NCBI GenBank assembly: GCA_964530325.1
Contig: CAZHAX010000016.1
Location: forward strand, 1 to 64,000
Source of the DNA: CAZHAX01 sp964530325
Lineage (GTDB): Bacteria; Chloroflexota; Anaerolineae; B4-G1
Length of the DNA stretch: 64,000 nucleotides
Reading direction: 5' to 3'
Positions 35,449-44,114 of the stretch are shown here, piece after piece. The notes under the pieces were generated by a model. That model saw nothing but the letters and a program-made list of their open reading frames with translations. It had not been told where the DNA came from and made no database searches. Every line of letters starts with the position of its first letter. The stretch's first letter is position 1. The translations under genes were made by a program, and so were the position numbers.

Positions 35449-37473
35449 CTATTCCTTCCCGCCTATCATGTCCAGCAGCGCCTCCTCGTCGAGCATCGGC
35501 ACGTCCAATCCCTGGGCTTTCCCGAACTTGGAGCCGGGAGACTCGCCGACGACCAGGTAGCTTGTATTCCGGCTGACGCTGCCGGTGACCTTGCCCCCGT
35601 TCTTCTCGATAAGCCGGCTCGCCTCGTCCCGGCTCATCGAAGGGAGGGTGCCGGTGATGACAAACGTCAGTCCCGTCAGCTGTCCCTCGGCAGGGGCGGC
35701 CGGTGCCTCCTGCTCCAGTTTGACCCCCGCCTGGCGCAGCTTCTCGATGAACTCTCTGTTGCGCGGGCGGGCAAACCAGCCGGCCAGGGCCTCGGCCGTG
35801 TGGGGGCCCAGCCCTTCGATCGCCTCGATCTCGTCCTGGCCCGCGGCGGCGAGCTCGTCCAGGGAGAGAAACCGCTGGGCCAGGAGCTGGGAGATCGTCC
35901 ACCCCGCACCCTGGATGCCCAACGCCGCGAGCAGCTGGGCCAGCGGCCGCTCCTTCGTGGCTGCTATCGACGCCACGAGGCTGTCGGCGCTCTTCTCGGC
36001 GAAGCCCTCCAGCTCAAGAAGGTCGTCCCGCTTGAGGGAGTAGAGATCCGCTCCGTCGGCCACCAGCCCCTTCTCCACGAGCAGCGCGGCCGTCCGCTCG
36101 CCCATGCCCTCCACGTCCATCACTGCTGCGAAGTGGCCCACCTGGCGGACGCGCTGTTCGGGGCAGGCGACGTTGATGCAGTAGACTGCGACCTCGTCCG
36201 CTGAGGAGTAGACCGGCTCACCGCAGGAAGGGCAGGCGGTGGGCAGCTGATACGGCTTCTCCTGCCCGGTCCGGTCCGCCTTCACCGGTCCGACCACGTA
36301 GGGAATCACGTCGCCGGCGCGCCGGACGAGAACGGTGTCGCCGACCCGGATGTCCTTTCGCTGCAGGTCCTCGAAATTGTGCAGCGTCGCCTTCCTGATC
36401 GTCACCCCGCCCAGGCGGACCGGCTCCAGCTCGGCGTAGGGGGTGAGCGCACCGGTGCGGCCGACGTTGACGCCGATATCGAGCAGCTTCGTCGTCGCCT
36501 CCCGTCCGGGGAACTTGTAGGCTATCTCGCCACGTGGGGCGTGGCCTACGATGCCCATCGCCTCGCCCGCTGCCAGCTCGTCGACCTTGATCACCAGTCC
36601 GTCCACCTCATAAGGCACGGTGTCGCGCCGCTTCTCCCAGACCTCGCAGTAGTGCACCAGCTCGTCGAGTGACTCGAAGCGGGCGATGAGCTCTGACACG
36701 GGGAAGCCGAGCTGGCGCAGGTAGGCCAGCGTCTCCCACTGCGTAGCCGGCACGGGGCCGTCTGAATCGACGATACTGTAGCAGAGCAGCGTGATCGGAC
36801 GGGACGAGGTAACGCGGGGATCGAGCTGGCGCAGCGAGCCGGCCGCGGCGTTGCGCGGGTTGGCGAAGAGCTTCTCGCCCGCCTCCGCCTGCCGGCGGTT
36901 CAACTCCTCGAAGGCGTCGATCAGCATGATCGCCTCTCCGCGCACGACCAGACGGGAGGGTGGGTGCGGACCCCCATCCGCGACCGGAACGCGCAGCGGC
37001 AGCGAGCGGACTGTGCGCAGATTGGTGGTCACGTCTTCGCCCACGTAGCCGTTGCCCCGCGTGGCGCCCCTGGTGAAGACCCCACCGTCGTACTGCAGCA
37101 CGACCGTCAGACCATCCAGCTTCGGCTCAACCACCCAGGCGGACTGTCCGGCGCCGGCGGGCAAGTACTTGCTTACCCTATCCCACCAGCTGCGGATCTG
37201 CTCCCCGCTGGCGGTCTTGTCCAGGCTGAGGATCGGCGCCGGGTGCTCCACCTTGACGAACCCATCCGCCGGCTGTCCTCCCACTCGCTGCGTGGGCGAA
37301 TCCGGCGTTACCAGATCCGGGTGCTCGGCCTCCAGCTGGCGGAGCTCATCGATCAGAGCATCGTACTCGGCGTCGCTGATGACGGGGTCATCGAGCACGT
37401 AGTAGCGGTAGTTATGCTCGTTGATCTCCTGGCGCAGCTCCTCCACGCGTGTTCTTGCTTCGTCCGTCGTCAC
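35449..37473 (-). CDS. ligA: NAD+-dependent DNA ligase
   Basis: Seals nicks in replication and repair. The protein has 674 residues, normal length. Domain Ia is at the start (YYVLDDPVISDAEYDAL). The nucleotidyltransferase lysine is in VVEPKLDGLTV, and IVGHAPRGEIAYKFPGRE follows. An OB domain, a four-cysteine zinc finger (CPSCGEPV ... CINVACPEQ), helix-hairpin-helix repeats (EGMGERTA, EGLGPHTA) and a C-terminal BRCT domain (GLTFVITGTLPSMSRDEA) complete it. The GTG start has GGAGG five bases before it. It follows the SH3 protein by 58 bases and precedes rlmI by four. Confidence 0.96.
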   Translation of the reverse strand: MTTDEARTRVEELRQEINEHNYRYYVLDDPVISDAEYDALIDELRQLEAEHPDLVTPDSPTQRVGGQPADGFVKVEHPAPILSLDKTASGEQIRSWWDRVSKYLPAGAGQSAWVVEPKLDGLTVVLQYDGGVFTRGATRGNGYVGEDVTTNLRTVRSLPLRVPVADGGPHPPSRLVVRGEAIMLIDAFEELNRRQAEAGEKLFANPRNAAAGSLRQLDPRVTSSRPITLLCYSIVDSDGPVPATQWETLAYLRQLGFPVSELIARFESLDELVHYCEVWEKRRDTVPYEVDGLVIKVDELAAGEAMGIVGHAPRGEIAYKFPGREATTKLLDIGVNVGRTGALTPYAELEPVRLGGVTIRKATLHNFEDLQRKDIRVGDTVLVRRAGDVIPYVVGPVKADRTGQEKPYQLPTACPSCGEPVYSSADEVAVYCINVACPEQRVRQVGHFAAVMDVEGMGERTAALLVEKGLVADGADLYSLKRDDLLELEGFAEKSADSLVASIAATKERPLAQLLAALGIQGAGWTISQLLAQRFLSLDELAAAGQDEIEAIEGLGPHTAEALAGWFARPRNREFIEKLRQAGVKLEQEAPAAPAEGQLTGLTFVITGTLPSMSRDEASRLIEKNGGKVTGSVSRNTSYLVVGESPGSKFGKAQGLDVPMLDEEALLDMIGGKE

Positions 37474-37513
37474 TCCTGCCTCCTACCGATGAGCCGTGTC
37501 GCTGCTCAGTGAC

Positions 37514-37531
37514 GGCGCCACTTGGGGCGCC
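37514..37531 (-). other. Small hairpin after the SH3-protein gene
   Basis: GGCGCC arms flank a 6-base spacer immediately after the stop codon of the SH3-domain gene and before ligA. It could be a weak intercistronic terminator or pause. Confidence 0.3.
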
Positions 37532-38086
37532 CTAGGGCTCGACAACTAGCTCCAGATAGTTACCTACCGCCCAGTAGGATCGCTGCGAATCGGCGGGGTC
37601 GCGCAGCTTCCACCATGTCACGCCGCCGGCCCTGGTCGGCCCGTCCGCCACGATGAAGATCTCGCCGTCGAGCGCGATGTCCATACGGGTGTAGGCGGTG
37701 CCGGGTCCGGCCCTCAGGCTGAGCCCTTCGCCCTCCGTGCCCGCCACACGCACGCGCGAGCCGACGACGATGTCCGGGGAAAGCGTCGGCGTAGGCTCGA
37801 GGAGCTCAGTGGCGGTCGGCGAGGGGCTGGCCTCTGCACTGGGCGTCAGCACGGTCGGCGTGGCCGTCGCCCGCCCCAGCCGGCCCTCGCGCAGCAAGAC
37901 CAGCCCCCACACCGCGCAGACCGTTACGAGCATCGCCAGCACGATCGCCGCCATCAGCCAGACGTGCAGCGGAACCGCCCTCAGCTCCTGCCTGGCCCGG
38001 CTGTGACGATCGGCGAGATCGAGATCATCGGGTACGTCTGGGACCGGCCGGGTGCGCCTGGTCCTGCCCTGCCATTCGTCGCCCAT
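37532..38086 (-). CDS. Membrane-anchored SH3-domain protein
   Basis: The protein has 184 residues. A charged cytoplasmic start is followed by one membrane helix (VWLMAAIVLAMLVTVCAVWGL, about 43-64). A Thr/Pro/Ser-rich linker leads to a C-terminal bacterial SH3 domain (SRVRVAG ... LSLRAGPGTAY ... WWKLRDP). Such domains bind cell-wall peptides, so it should face the envelope. The layout parallels the LysM protein at 4692-5822. An AAGGGGG site precedes the ATG. It lies between a phosphatase gene (33-base gap) and ligA. Confidence 0.85.
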   Translation of the reverse strand: MGDEWQGRTRRTRPVPDVPDDLDLADRHSRARQELRAVPLHVWLMAAIVLAMLVTVCAVWGLVLLREGRLGRATATPTVLTPSAEASPSPTATELLEPTPTLSPDIVVGSRVRVAGTEGEGLSLRAGPGTAYTRMDIALDGEIFIVADGPTRAGGVTWWKLRDPADSQRSYWAVGNYLELVVEP

Positions 38087-38119
38087 GTCCGCCCCCTTGC
38101 CACAATTGTGGCCTTGCGT

Positions 38120-38575
38120 CTACTCGGCCCTCGCCAACAGCCCCGGCAGCCGGACGAATCCGGGGGCCGTCATCGCTACGGGATTGACCCCTCTCACGGA
38201 CCGCACCGCTGCCTCCGGTGAAAGCCCGTGATGGCGGATCAGATACCCTGCCAGCAGCGCTCCTGTGCGGTCCTTCCCCGCCCGGCAATGGACGAGCGTG
38301 GGACGCCCTGCCTCTATCTCCGCCGCGATCAGGTCCGCCAGAGGCAGCAGATCGCGCGCCAGGCGCCGCCTCTGAAAGCCGAACAGCGCCATCGCTGCCA
38401 GGGGCGCGCTGACGTGGCGCAGGCCGGCTGCCTCCAGGCGCGTGCCGTCGACCTCGATCAACGAGATCACAGTACGGAATCCGTCGTTCCACAGCTCCGC
38501 CGGATCCCAAGGGACGCGCCCCGGGCCGGCGCGGCCGGCAAGTAAGCCCGGCACCAGCCAGTAGAAGCTTCTCAT
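38120..38575 (-). CDS. Dual-specificity/tyrosine phosphatase-like protein
   Basis: The protein has 151 residues. The catalytic P-loop VHCRAGKDRTG (HCx5R) is intact, with the general-acid region upstream and the opening WLVPGLLAGRAGPGR typical of bacterial tyrosine-phosphatase-like enzymes. It hydrolyses phosphotyrosine or another phosphate ester; the substrate is unknown. The ATG at 38575 was chosen over an in-frame GTG three codons upstream; neither has a strong ribosome-binding site. It lies between the large amidase and the SH3-domain membrane protein. Confidence 0.87.
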   Translation of the reverse strand: MRSFYWLVPGLLAGRAGPGRVPWDPAELWNDGFRTVISLIEVDGTRLEAAGLRHVSAPLAAMALFGFQRRRLARDLLPLADLIAAEIEAGRPTLVHCRAGKDRTGALLAGYLIRHHGLSPEAAVRSVRGVNPVAMTAPGFVRLPGLLARAE

Positions 38576-38639
38576 GTCTTGCACTCAGCCAGTCGCTGAC
38601 GGAAAGGCAAGGCGGGCGGCACCCGGCGCGCTCGACATA

Positions 38640-41600
38640 TCACTGAGCCCACCTCACAAGCAATGGCAGCCAGGCGTGAGTGCGACTGATCACGAACGTG
38701 TCTGTGATCCAGGCGGATTCATTGCCTGCTGCGTCCACTACCTGAACACCCCAGGTATGCAATCCGTCCCCGGAGACGAACAATCCCAAATCGGCCTCGG
38801 CGGATGAGTAGTGCTCCCCGTCTACCTCCACCCGATAGGATATGGGCGATCCGCCGTCCGGCCCAATAGCCAGCCACTGCAGCGGGGCGACGGGAAGCCC
38901 GCTGATGGTGATGCCGCCCGTTGGCGTGATCAGCAGCGTTGAGCCGGGCGCGAGAGTGTCGTACGTGAATGTGCTCTCCGGCGGCCATACGTCGGCCGAG
39001 CCATCCGCCTCAGCCTGCGCCAGGAGAGAGTATTGCCCTTCGTCGAGCGAAGGGAGCAAGCAGGTCCAGGATGCCGTCCCGCTGGCATCGAACCAGGTCT
39101 CTCCCTCCACCCAGCAGCTGCCGCTCCAATACCTGCCGTCTGAGAGCCGCCGCAGCCGCAGCTGCACCAGGCTTACCGGCGCATCGAGCCCCCGCGAGCT
39201 GCCCTGGCAGGAGGGGATCGAGTTGTGGGCAGCGCCGTCGGCCGGGCTGGACATGGATGTACACAGGCCCAGGAGCGTGAGCGCGCTCTCCATCACGTCG
39301 TTCCTGGCGGAGGGTCTGATTGTCTCGAAAGGGAACCCGAAGTACACCAGCCGGGAGCAGCCATCCGCCCACTCGATCCCGGCCGTGCCGCCCAGCCCTC
39401 CACCGTAGGTCAGTGCCGGGCGGGCACCATTTACTGGAATCAGCCGATCGGGATAGTCGGCGTCGTACGTTCCGGGGGCGTCAAACGAGAAGGGTGCCAC
39501 CGTGTCGAAGACGGAGCCGGAGGCGGGCAGCGCCTGGTACGTCCCAGCGTCGTCGCCGGCATAGTCGGCGTGCAGCATCTCGTTGTAGAAGACGGGATCA
39601 GCCCCCTGGTACGCAAGATGGTAGCCCACCTCGGTGCCGCTCAAGAGAAGCGACCCCCCGCCTTCCAGGAACCCGTGTATCAAGCTGCGCTCGGCGGGGT
39701 CGAGTGTCTGATCGGGCCCGCTCTCCTCACCCAGGATCCAGTCGACTATCGAGTAGCCGGACAGCGAGAGCAGGCTGTCCCCTACGGCCTCGTTGCTCGC
39801 GCTGTCGAAGGGGTGGGGCAGGGCCGGGGCATGCTCGATCACGTAGTCGAAGCTGTTCATCTGGTCGAGGTACATCCGGGCGTTGGTGCCCATCGGCGAA
39901 CCTGTCTCCAGCGGGAGCATGGTGTGGTTGAGGCGGTCGAAGCCGTTGACCAGGAGGATCTGCGGATCTGCGCCCACTCGCGCCGCCAGCACCTCAGTGG
40001 GGAACGATTCGCCGCCCGCGTTCGTGGCCGTGACGCGGACGTAGAGCAGCTGGCCGTCCGCCAGAGCGGACACCGTGTGCTGAGTCCCCACCACAGCCGT
40101 GCCGTTCGACCAGCCCAGCCCGTCGCTGCTGGTGTAGACTCTGTACCCCGTGGCCGCGTGGCCCGCCAGCCCGCTCCCGTCGGTGGCAGGAGGTTGCCAG
40201 GACAGCTCGACCTTTCCTCCGCCCAGGTTGGTGACCGCCAGATGGGTGGGCGGCTCGGGGAGCAGCGGGGCGTTGGGCCCCAGGAAGTACTTGGCGATGC
40301 CCTGGTAGACGGCGCGCGCCGCGAGCAGCTCGAACTGCGGGTCCTTGAGCGCATCAGCATCGGCGGGGTTGTCGTGATAAGCGATCTCGACAAGCGCTCC
40401 CGGCATGCAGTCGGCAGGGTTGTCGTCCCAAAGCAGGCGCAGCTCGCCGTAGTTGGCCAGGCGCTCGCCCCGGTCCGGCCAGGTGGCGTCCCAGCCGGCG
40501 CGAATGTCGTTGATCAGCTCTGTATGGATGGCGTGGCGGAGCTCGAGGCTGCCCTCCGTGCGGGGATTGCCGTCTCCGTTGTGGGCGTACGACTCCGTGC
40601 CCCGGATAAGGCCGGTCCAGCCGTTCGAGTGCCAGGAGACGTAGACGGCGTCGTCGCCTGTGCCGGCGTGCTCCCAGCGGGCGTAGATCGGGCGGGCGAT
40701 GACGTCGTTGAACTCCTCGTAGTCGGAGGTGTCGAGTCCCATCTTCTGGGAATAGTAGAAAGCTGCCACCTCGTACCAGGGCCTGTCTGGCGCCTGCGGC
40801 GCAGCGGTGAAGATCGATCCCAGCTCGTCGAAGGTCCCGCCGCCGAAGCGCACGGCGTCGGCGATGACGACGCCGCCGTCGCAGGTAGAGTGGTTGTCGA
40901 GTGTTACCGAAGCCGCCTCTCCGCCGCGGAAGCCGTAAGTGCCGACGTAGTGCCAGGTATACCCGTGGTGCTGCTGGTTCACGGTCACCACCGTGTCGCC
41001 GCCGGCGTGGTGGACGGTGTAGCGGGCGTCGGGCGCCCGGTTCGTGCCGGGCCGGTACCAGACGTAGACTGCGTACTTGCCATCCGCCGGCAGGGTTGCG
41101 CTCCAGGTTGCCGCCGCGCTTGGCGCTTCCGTCGTCGTCTCGGCGTAGGCGTAGCTCCCGCCCCCATAGCCGTTGGGGGAGACGGTCGTCCAGCCAGCCG
41201 ACTCAACGTAGCCCGCATCACCGTTGTCGACGATCGTCTCAGCTCCGTTCATATCCCGCTCGCGGACGGGCCAGACCATGGCCCCGGCGCTCCACAGGTA
41301 CTGGAGCAGGTACTGGTTGACTACCTCGGCGTTGTTGTGGTCCTCGATGATCGGCCCCACGTAAGGCGGGTCAGGGTCCGGCGCTCGCTGTGTGCTCCAG
41401 GTGGAGCCGGTCCAGGCCCAGCCGTGGCCGGCGCTGACGTAGATCGTCTTGCCGCTCAGCGCGCCCTGGGGCTGGGTCTGCCCGCCGGCGGAGGGCTGTC
41501 CGGCGCGGGCACCGGAACCTGCCGCTGCTTCCTGAGTCGAAGGCGCGGGATCCTTGCCAGCGACGTCGATCTGCGGCAGGAGGGAGGCGAGCGGTACATA

Positions 41601-42056
41601 GTCGCCGCTCTCCGGGTCTCGGGTTTCGATGTGCAGGTCGCGCCAGTCGAGCGGCTCCAGCGTCCGGCCGAGCTGCTGAACGATGATCTCGAATGAAGCG
41701 TGGTCAATGGCCTGGAGCGCATCCTCAGGTACCTGCAGCCCCACCGTGACCGCGCCGCTGGGGCCGGTCACCACGCTGTCCAGCGTCGTGCCCGGCGGGA
41801 TAGCGGAGCTGAAACCGTGGGCGGCCTCCTCGGAGGTGGGCCCCTCGAGCAAGGCGTTGAGCAGCTCCTCTGGCTCCAGCGCCGCCGACCTGGCCTGCAC
41901 GGAACGGACCGTCGCGACCGGGCCTTCCTCCGACCAGAGGCAGATGGCGCCCGGCTCTTGGCGAACTGCCAGGCTGCGGGAGATGGGCAGAAGCGCCGCG
42001 GCCAGCAAGGCCAGGGCGAGGGTCACGGGCGGAAGGATCCGGCGCATCACCCGCAT
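38640..42056 (-). CDS. Large secreted N-acetylmuramoyl-L-alanine amidase with GerMN and golvesin-like domains
   Basis: The protein has 1138 residues. A signal peptide (about 1-31) leads to a GerMN domain (about 40-145), a Ser/Gln/Pro linker, and then an Amidase_3 domain from about 204. Zinc and catalytic residues are visible as His211 (SAGHGW), Glu238 (IIEDHNN), His476 (SWHSNG) and Glu557 (ALVEIAYH). A golvesin-type beta-sandwich (about 282-407, GYVESAGWTTVS to ADAVRFGGG) is inserted inside the amidase. A fibronectin type III domain follows (about 600-690), then an Ig/CBM-like region. The very C-terminus has WLPLLVR (1129-1135). It cleaves peptide side chains from peptidoglycan outside the membrane. 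It is co-oriented with polX upstream. Confidence 0.88.
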   Translation of the reverse strand: MRVMRRILPPVTLALALLAAALLPISRSLAVRQEPGAICLWSEEGPVATVRSVQARSAALEPEELLNALLEGPTSEEAAHGFSSAIPPGTTLDSVVTGPSGAVTVGLQVPEDALQAIDHASFEIIVQQLGRTLEPLDWRDLHIETRDPESGDYVPLASLLPQIDVAGKDPAPSTQEAAAGSGARAGQPSAGGQTQPQGALSGKTIYVSAGHGWAWTGSTWSTQRAPDPDPPYVGPIIEDHNNAEVVNQYLLQYLWSAGAMVWPVRERDMNGAETIVDNGDAGYVESAGWTTVSPNGYGGGSYAYAETTTEAPSAAATWSATLPADGKYAVYVWYRPGTNRAPDARYTVHHAGGDTVVTVNQQHHGYTWHYVGTYGFRGGEAASVTLDNHSTCDGGVVIADAVRFGGGTFDELGSIFTAAPQAPDRPWYEVAAFYYSQKMGLDTSDYEEFNDVIARPIYARWEHAGTGDDAVYVSWHSNGWTGLIRGTESYAHNGDGNPRTEGSLELRHAIHTELINDIRAGWDATWPDRGERLANYGELRLLWDDNPADCMPGALVEIAYHDNPADADALKDPQFELLAARAVYQGIAKYFLGPNAPLLPEPPTHLAVTNLGGGKVELSWQPPATDGSGLAGHAATGYRVYTSSDGLGWSNGTAVVGTQHTVSALADGQLLYVRVTATNAGGESFPTEVLAARVGADPQILLVNGFDRLNHTMLPLETGSPMGTNARMYLDQMNSFDYVIEHAPALPHPFDSASNEAVGDSLLSLSGYSIVDWILGEESGPDQTLDPAERSLIHGFLEGGGSLLLSGTEVGYHLAYQGADPVFYNEMLHADYAGDDAGTYQALPASGSVFDTVAPFSFDAPGTYDADYPDRLIPVNGARPALTYGGGLGGTAGIEWADGCSRLVYFGFPFETIRPSARNDVMESALTLLGLCTSMSSPADGAAHNSIPSCQGSSRGLDAPVSLVQLRLRRLSDGRYWSGSCWVEGETWFDASGTASWTCLLPSLDEGQYSLLAQAEADGSADVWPPESTFTYDTLAPGSTLLITPTGGITISGLPVAPLQWLAIGPDGGSPISYRVEVDGEHYSSAEADLGLFVSGDGLHTWGVQVVDAAGNESAWITDTFVISRTHAWLPLLVRWAQ

Positions 42057-42224
42057 CTTGCCTTCGGATGGAACACCCTGGCCGGCCCAGCCTCGTTGCA
42101 GCCAGCGGAGTGGCTCAGTCTCTGAGTCAGAGCGTGGCCAATCCTCGTCATTGCCTTCTTACCCAGAGCAACGGCCGCTCCTGCTTTGCCGCGTCCTTCA
42201 GCAGCGAAGCAGGCCGGCTGCCAC

Positions 42225-43940
42225 CTATCTCCCTGCCGCCCAAGCCAGCACCTCTTGCGCAGACATGGTGTTGATCACGTCGGCGGCGGTGGCCCAGCCG
42301 CGCCGGGCGGTGGCGACGCCGAAGGGCAACACGGAGAAGCCGCTTACGTCGTGCGAATCCGAGCTGACGGCCAGCCTCACGCCCAGTTCGATCGCCCGGC
42401 GCACGTGGAGGTCGTTCAGATCGAGCCGGCTGGGGTGGGCGTTGACCTCCAGTGCCGTGCCGGCTTCGGCCGCAGCTCGGAGCACGGCCTCCATGTCGAC
42501 GTCCGCCCCCTCTCGTTCGCCAAGGAGCCGGCCGGTGGGGTGGGCGATGACGTCGACGTGCGGATTGTGGATCGCCGCCAACACGCGTCCGGTGTACTTC
42601 TCCCTCTCCTGCCGCAGCCCGCTGTGCACGGCGGCGACGACCAGGTCGAGCTGCGCCAGGACCTCGTCCGGGAAGTCGAGGGAGCCGTCGGAGCGGACCT
42701 CGACCTCCGTGCCGGCAAGAACCCGGAAGCTGTCCCCCATCTGGTGATTGACCTGGTCGATCTCTACCCGCTGTTCCTGCACCTCCTCCGGGCTCATCCC
42801 GCGGGCGACGCCCAGGCCGTGGGAGTGGTCGGTTACCAGCGCGTACTCGAGCCCTGCGGCGTGTGCCCCCTGCGCCATCTGCAGCAGACTGTTGTGGCCG
42901 TCCGATCGGGTGGTGTGGAACTGGAGGTCGCCCTTCAGGTTCGCCAGCTCGACGAGATGGGGCAGGCGGCCGGCCAGGGCGGCCTCGATCTCCCCTCGAT
43001 CCTCCCGCAGCTCCGGCGGTACGTAGGGCAGCCCGAGCCTGGAGTAGACCTCCTCCTCGGTGCTGCAGAGGATGTCCCCTCCCTTTCTGTGCAGCGCGTA
43101 CTCGCTCAGGGAGAAGCCCCGCTCCAACGCCAGCTGGCGCAGGTGCACGTTGTGGGCCTGGCTGCCGGTGAAGTACTGGAGCGCAGTGCCCCAGCGCTGG
43201 GGCTCCAGCACCCTCAGGTCGACCTGGAATCCCTCTGCCGTGCGGATCGCCGTCTTCGTCGGCCCGCTCAACAGAACCTCCGCTACCTGGGGCAGCTCTC
43301 TGAAGCGGGCCATGACGGGCCCCGCGTCCTCGGCCGCAGCCAGGAGATCGAGATCTCCCACCGTTTCTCGCCTGCGGCGCAGGCTCCCTGCGGGGGCGGC
43401 CTGAACGACACCTTTTACCTGGCGCAGCGCTTCCAGCATGGCCTCCGCGAGTGGCAGGGCCACGCCCAGCAGGGTCCGGCCGGAGCGGCGCTTCAGCGCC
43501 TCGATCCCGGCCAACACCTTCTGCTCGCTCTTCGCCCCCATCCCGGGCAGCGACTGCAGCCGTCCTTCGCGGGCCGCCTTCTCCAGGGACTCCACGCTTT
43601 CTACTCCCAGCTCCTTCCAGAAGAGCGCCGCTCGCTTGGGACCTACGTCCGGCACTGTGAGCATGGCCACGACCCCATCGGGCACCTTCTGGCGGAGCTT
43701 CTCGTAGGCCGCGATCTTCCCCGTGCGCATCAGCTCGTCGATCTTCGATTCGAGCGTCTCCCCGATGCCTGGGATTGAGCGCAGCTCGCCGGCCTGCCAC
43801 AGCTCTTCGACCTGCCGGCTGAGCGAGGCTATGTTCTCCGCCGCTCTCCGGTAGGCCAGGATGCGGTGGAAGCTGTCGCCCTGGATAGCCAGGATGTCGG
43901 CCATCCTGGCGAAGATATCGGCCACTTCGTTGTTGTTCAT
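42225..43940 (-). CDS. polX: Family X DNA polymerase with PHP domain
   Basis: Gap-filling polymerase of base excision repair with a C-terminal 3'-5' exonuclease or phosphatase (PHP) domain. The protein has 571 residues. It shows the 8-kDa-like N-terminus (AEVADIFARMAD pattern), helix-hairpin-helix motifs LRSIPGIGETLESKI and LTVPDVGPKRA, and the polymerase aspartates in ETVGDLDLLAA and FQVDLRVLE. The PHP motifs are KGDLQFHTTRSDG and ALVTDHSHG. The ATG at 43940 has AGGTGG five bases upstream; a GTG nine bases earlier was rejected. A consensus promoter lies just upstream. The genes after it are the amidase, phosphatase, SH3 protein and ligA. Confidence 0.94.
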   Translation of the reverse strand: MNNNEVADIFARMADILAIQGDSFHRILAYRRAAENIASLSRQVEELWQAGELRSIPGIGETLESKIDELMRTGKIAAYEKLRQKVPDGVVAMLTVPDVGPKRAALFWKELGVESVESLEKAAREGRLQSLPGMGAKSEQKVLAGIEALKRRSGRTLLGVALPLAEAMLEALRQVKGVVQAAPAGSLRRRRETVGDLDLLAAAEDAGPVMARFRELPQVAEVLLSGPTKTAIRTAEGFQVDLRVLEPQRWGTALQYFTGSQAHNVHLRQLALERGFSLSEYALHRKGGDILCSTEEEVYSRLGLPYVPPELREDRGEIEAALAGRLPHLVELANLKGDLQFHTTRSDGHNSLLQMAQGAHAAGLEYALVTDHSHGLGVARGMSPEEVQEQRVEIDQVNHQMGDSFRVLAGTEVEVRSDGSLDFPDEVLAQLDLVVAAVHSGLRQEREKYTGRVLAAIHNPHVDVIAHPTGRLLGEREGADVDMEAVLRAAAEAGTALEVNAHPSRLDLNDLHVRRAIELGVRLAVSSDSHDVSGFSVLPFGVATARRGWATAADVINTMSAQEVLAWAAGR

Positions 43941-43964
43941 CGCTGCCACCTGAACTTATGTTCG

Positions 43965-43992
43965 ATTATACCGCATCCGTGGCGCTTGACAA
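43965..43992 (-). promoter_or_regulatory. Promoter TTGTCA-16-TATAAT of polX
   Basis: On the minus strand TTGTCA (43992-43987) and TATAAT (43970-43965) are 16 bases apart. The transcription start near 43958 leaves a leader of about 18 bases. Confidence 0.7.
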
Positions 43993-44063
43993 TGGATTGA
44001 GGTCACGAGTCTGGTGCCGCCGGGGATCTGGCGCCCGTACACTGGCGAACTCGCCACCACCAT

Positions 44064-44071
44064 GCTATCAT
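44064..44071 (+). promoter_or_regulatory. Extended -10 for the FGE/caspase-like gene
   Basis: CTATCAT preceded by TG gives an extended -10 (TG-C-TATCAT has the TGN form), 43 bases before the GTG start at 44115. No good -35 is seen. Confidence 0.4.
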
Positions 44072-44114
44072 ACTCCCGCTACTGGCTGTCGGGCGGGACG
44101 GCGAGGGAGAGTAG

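Noticed and set aside
39225..41696. 823-codon plus-strand frame opposite the amidase
   Set aside because: Antisense of a gene with signal peptide and catalytic motifs; the translated sequence has no recognisable domain.
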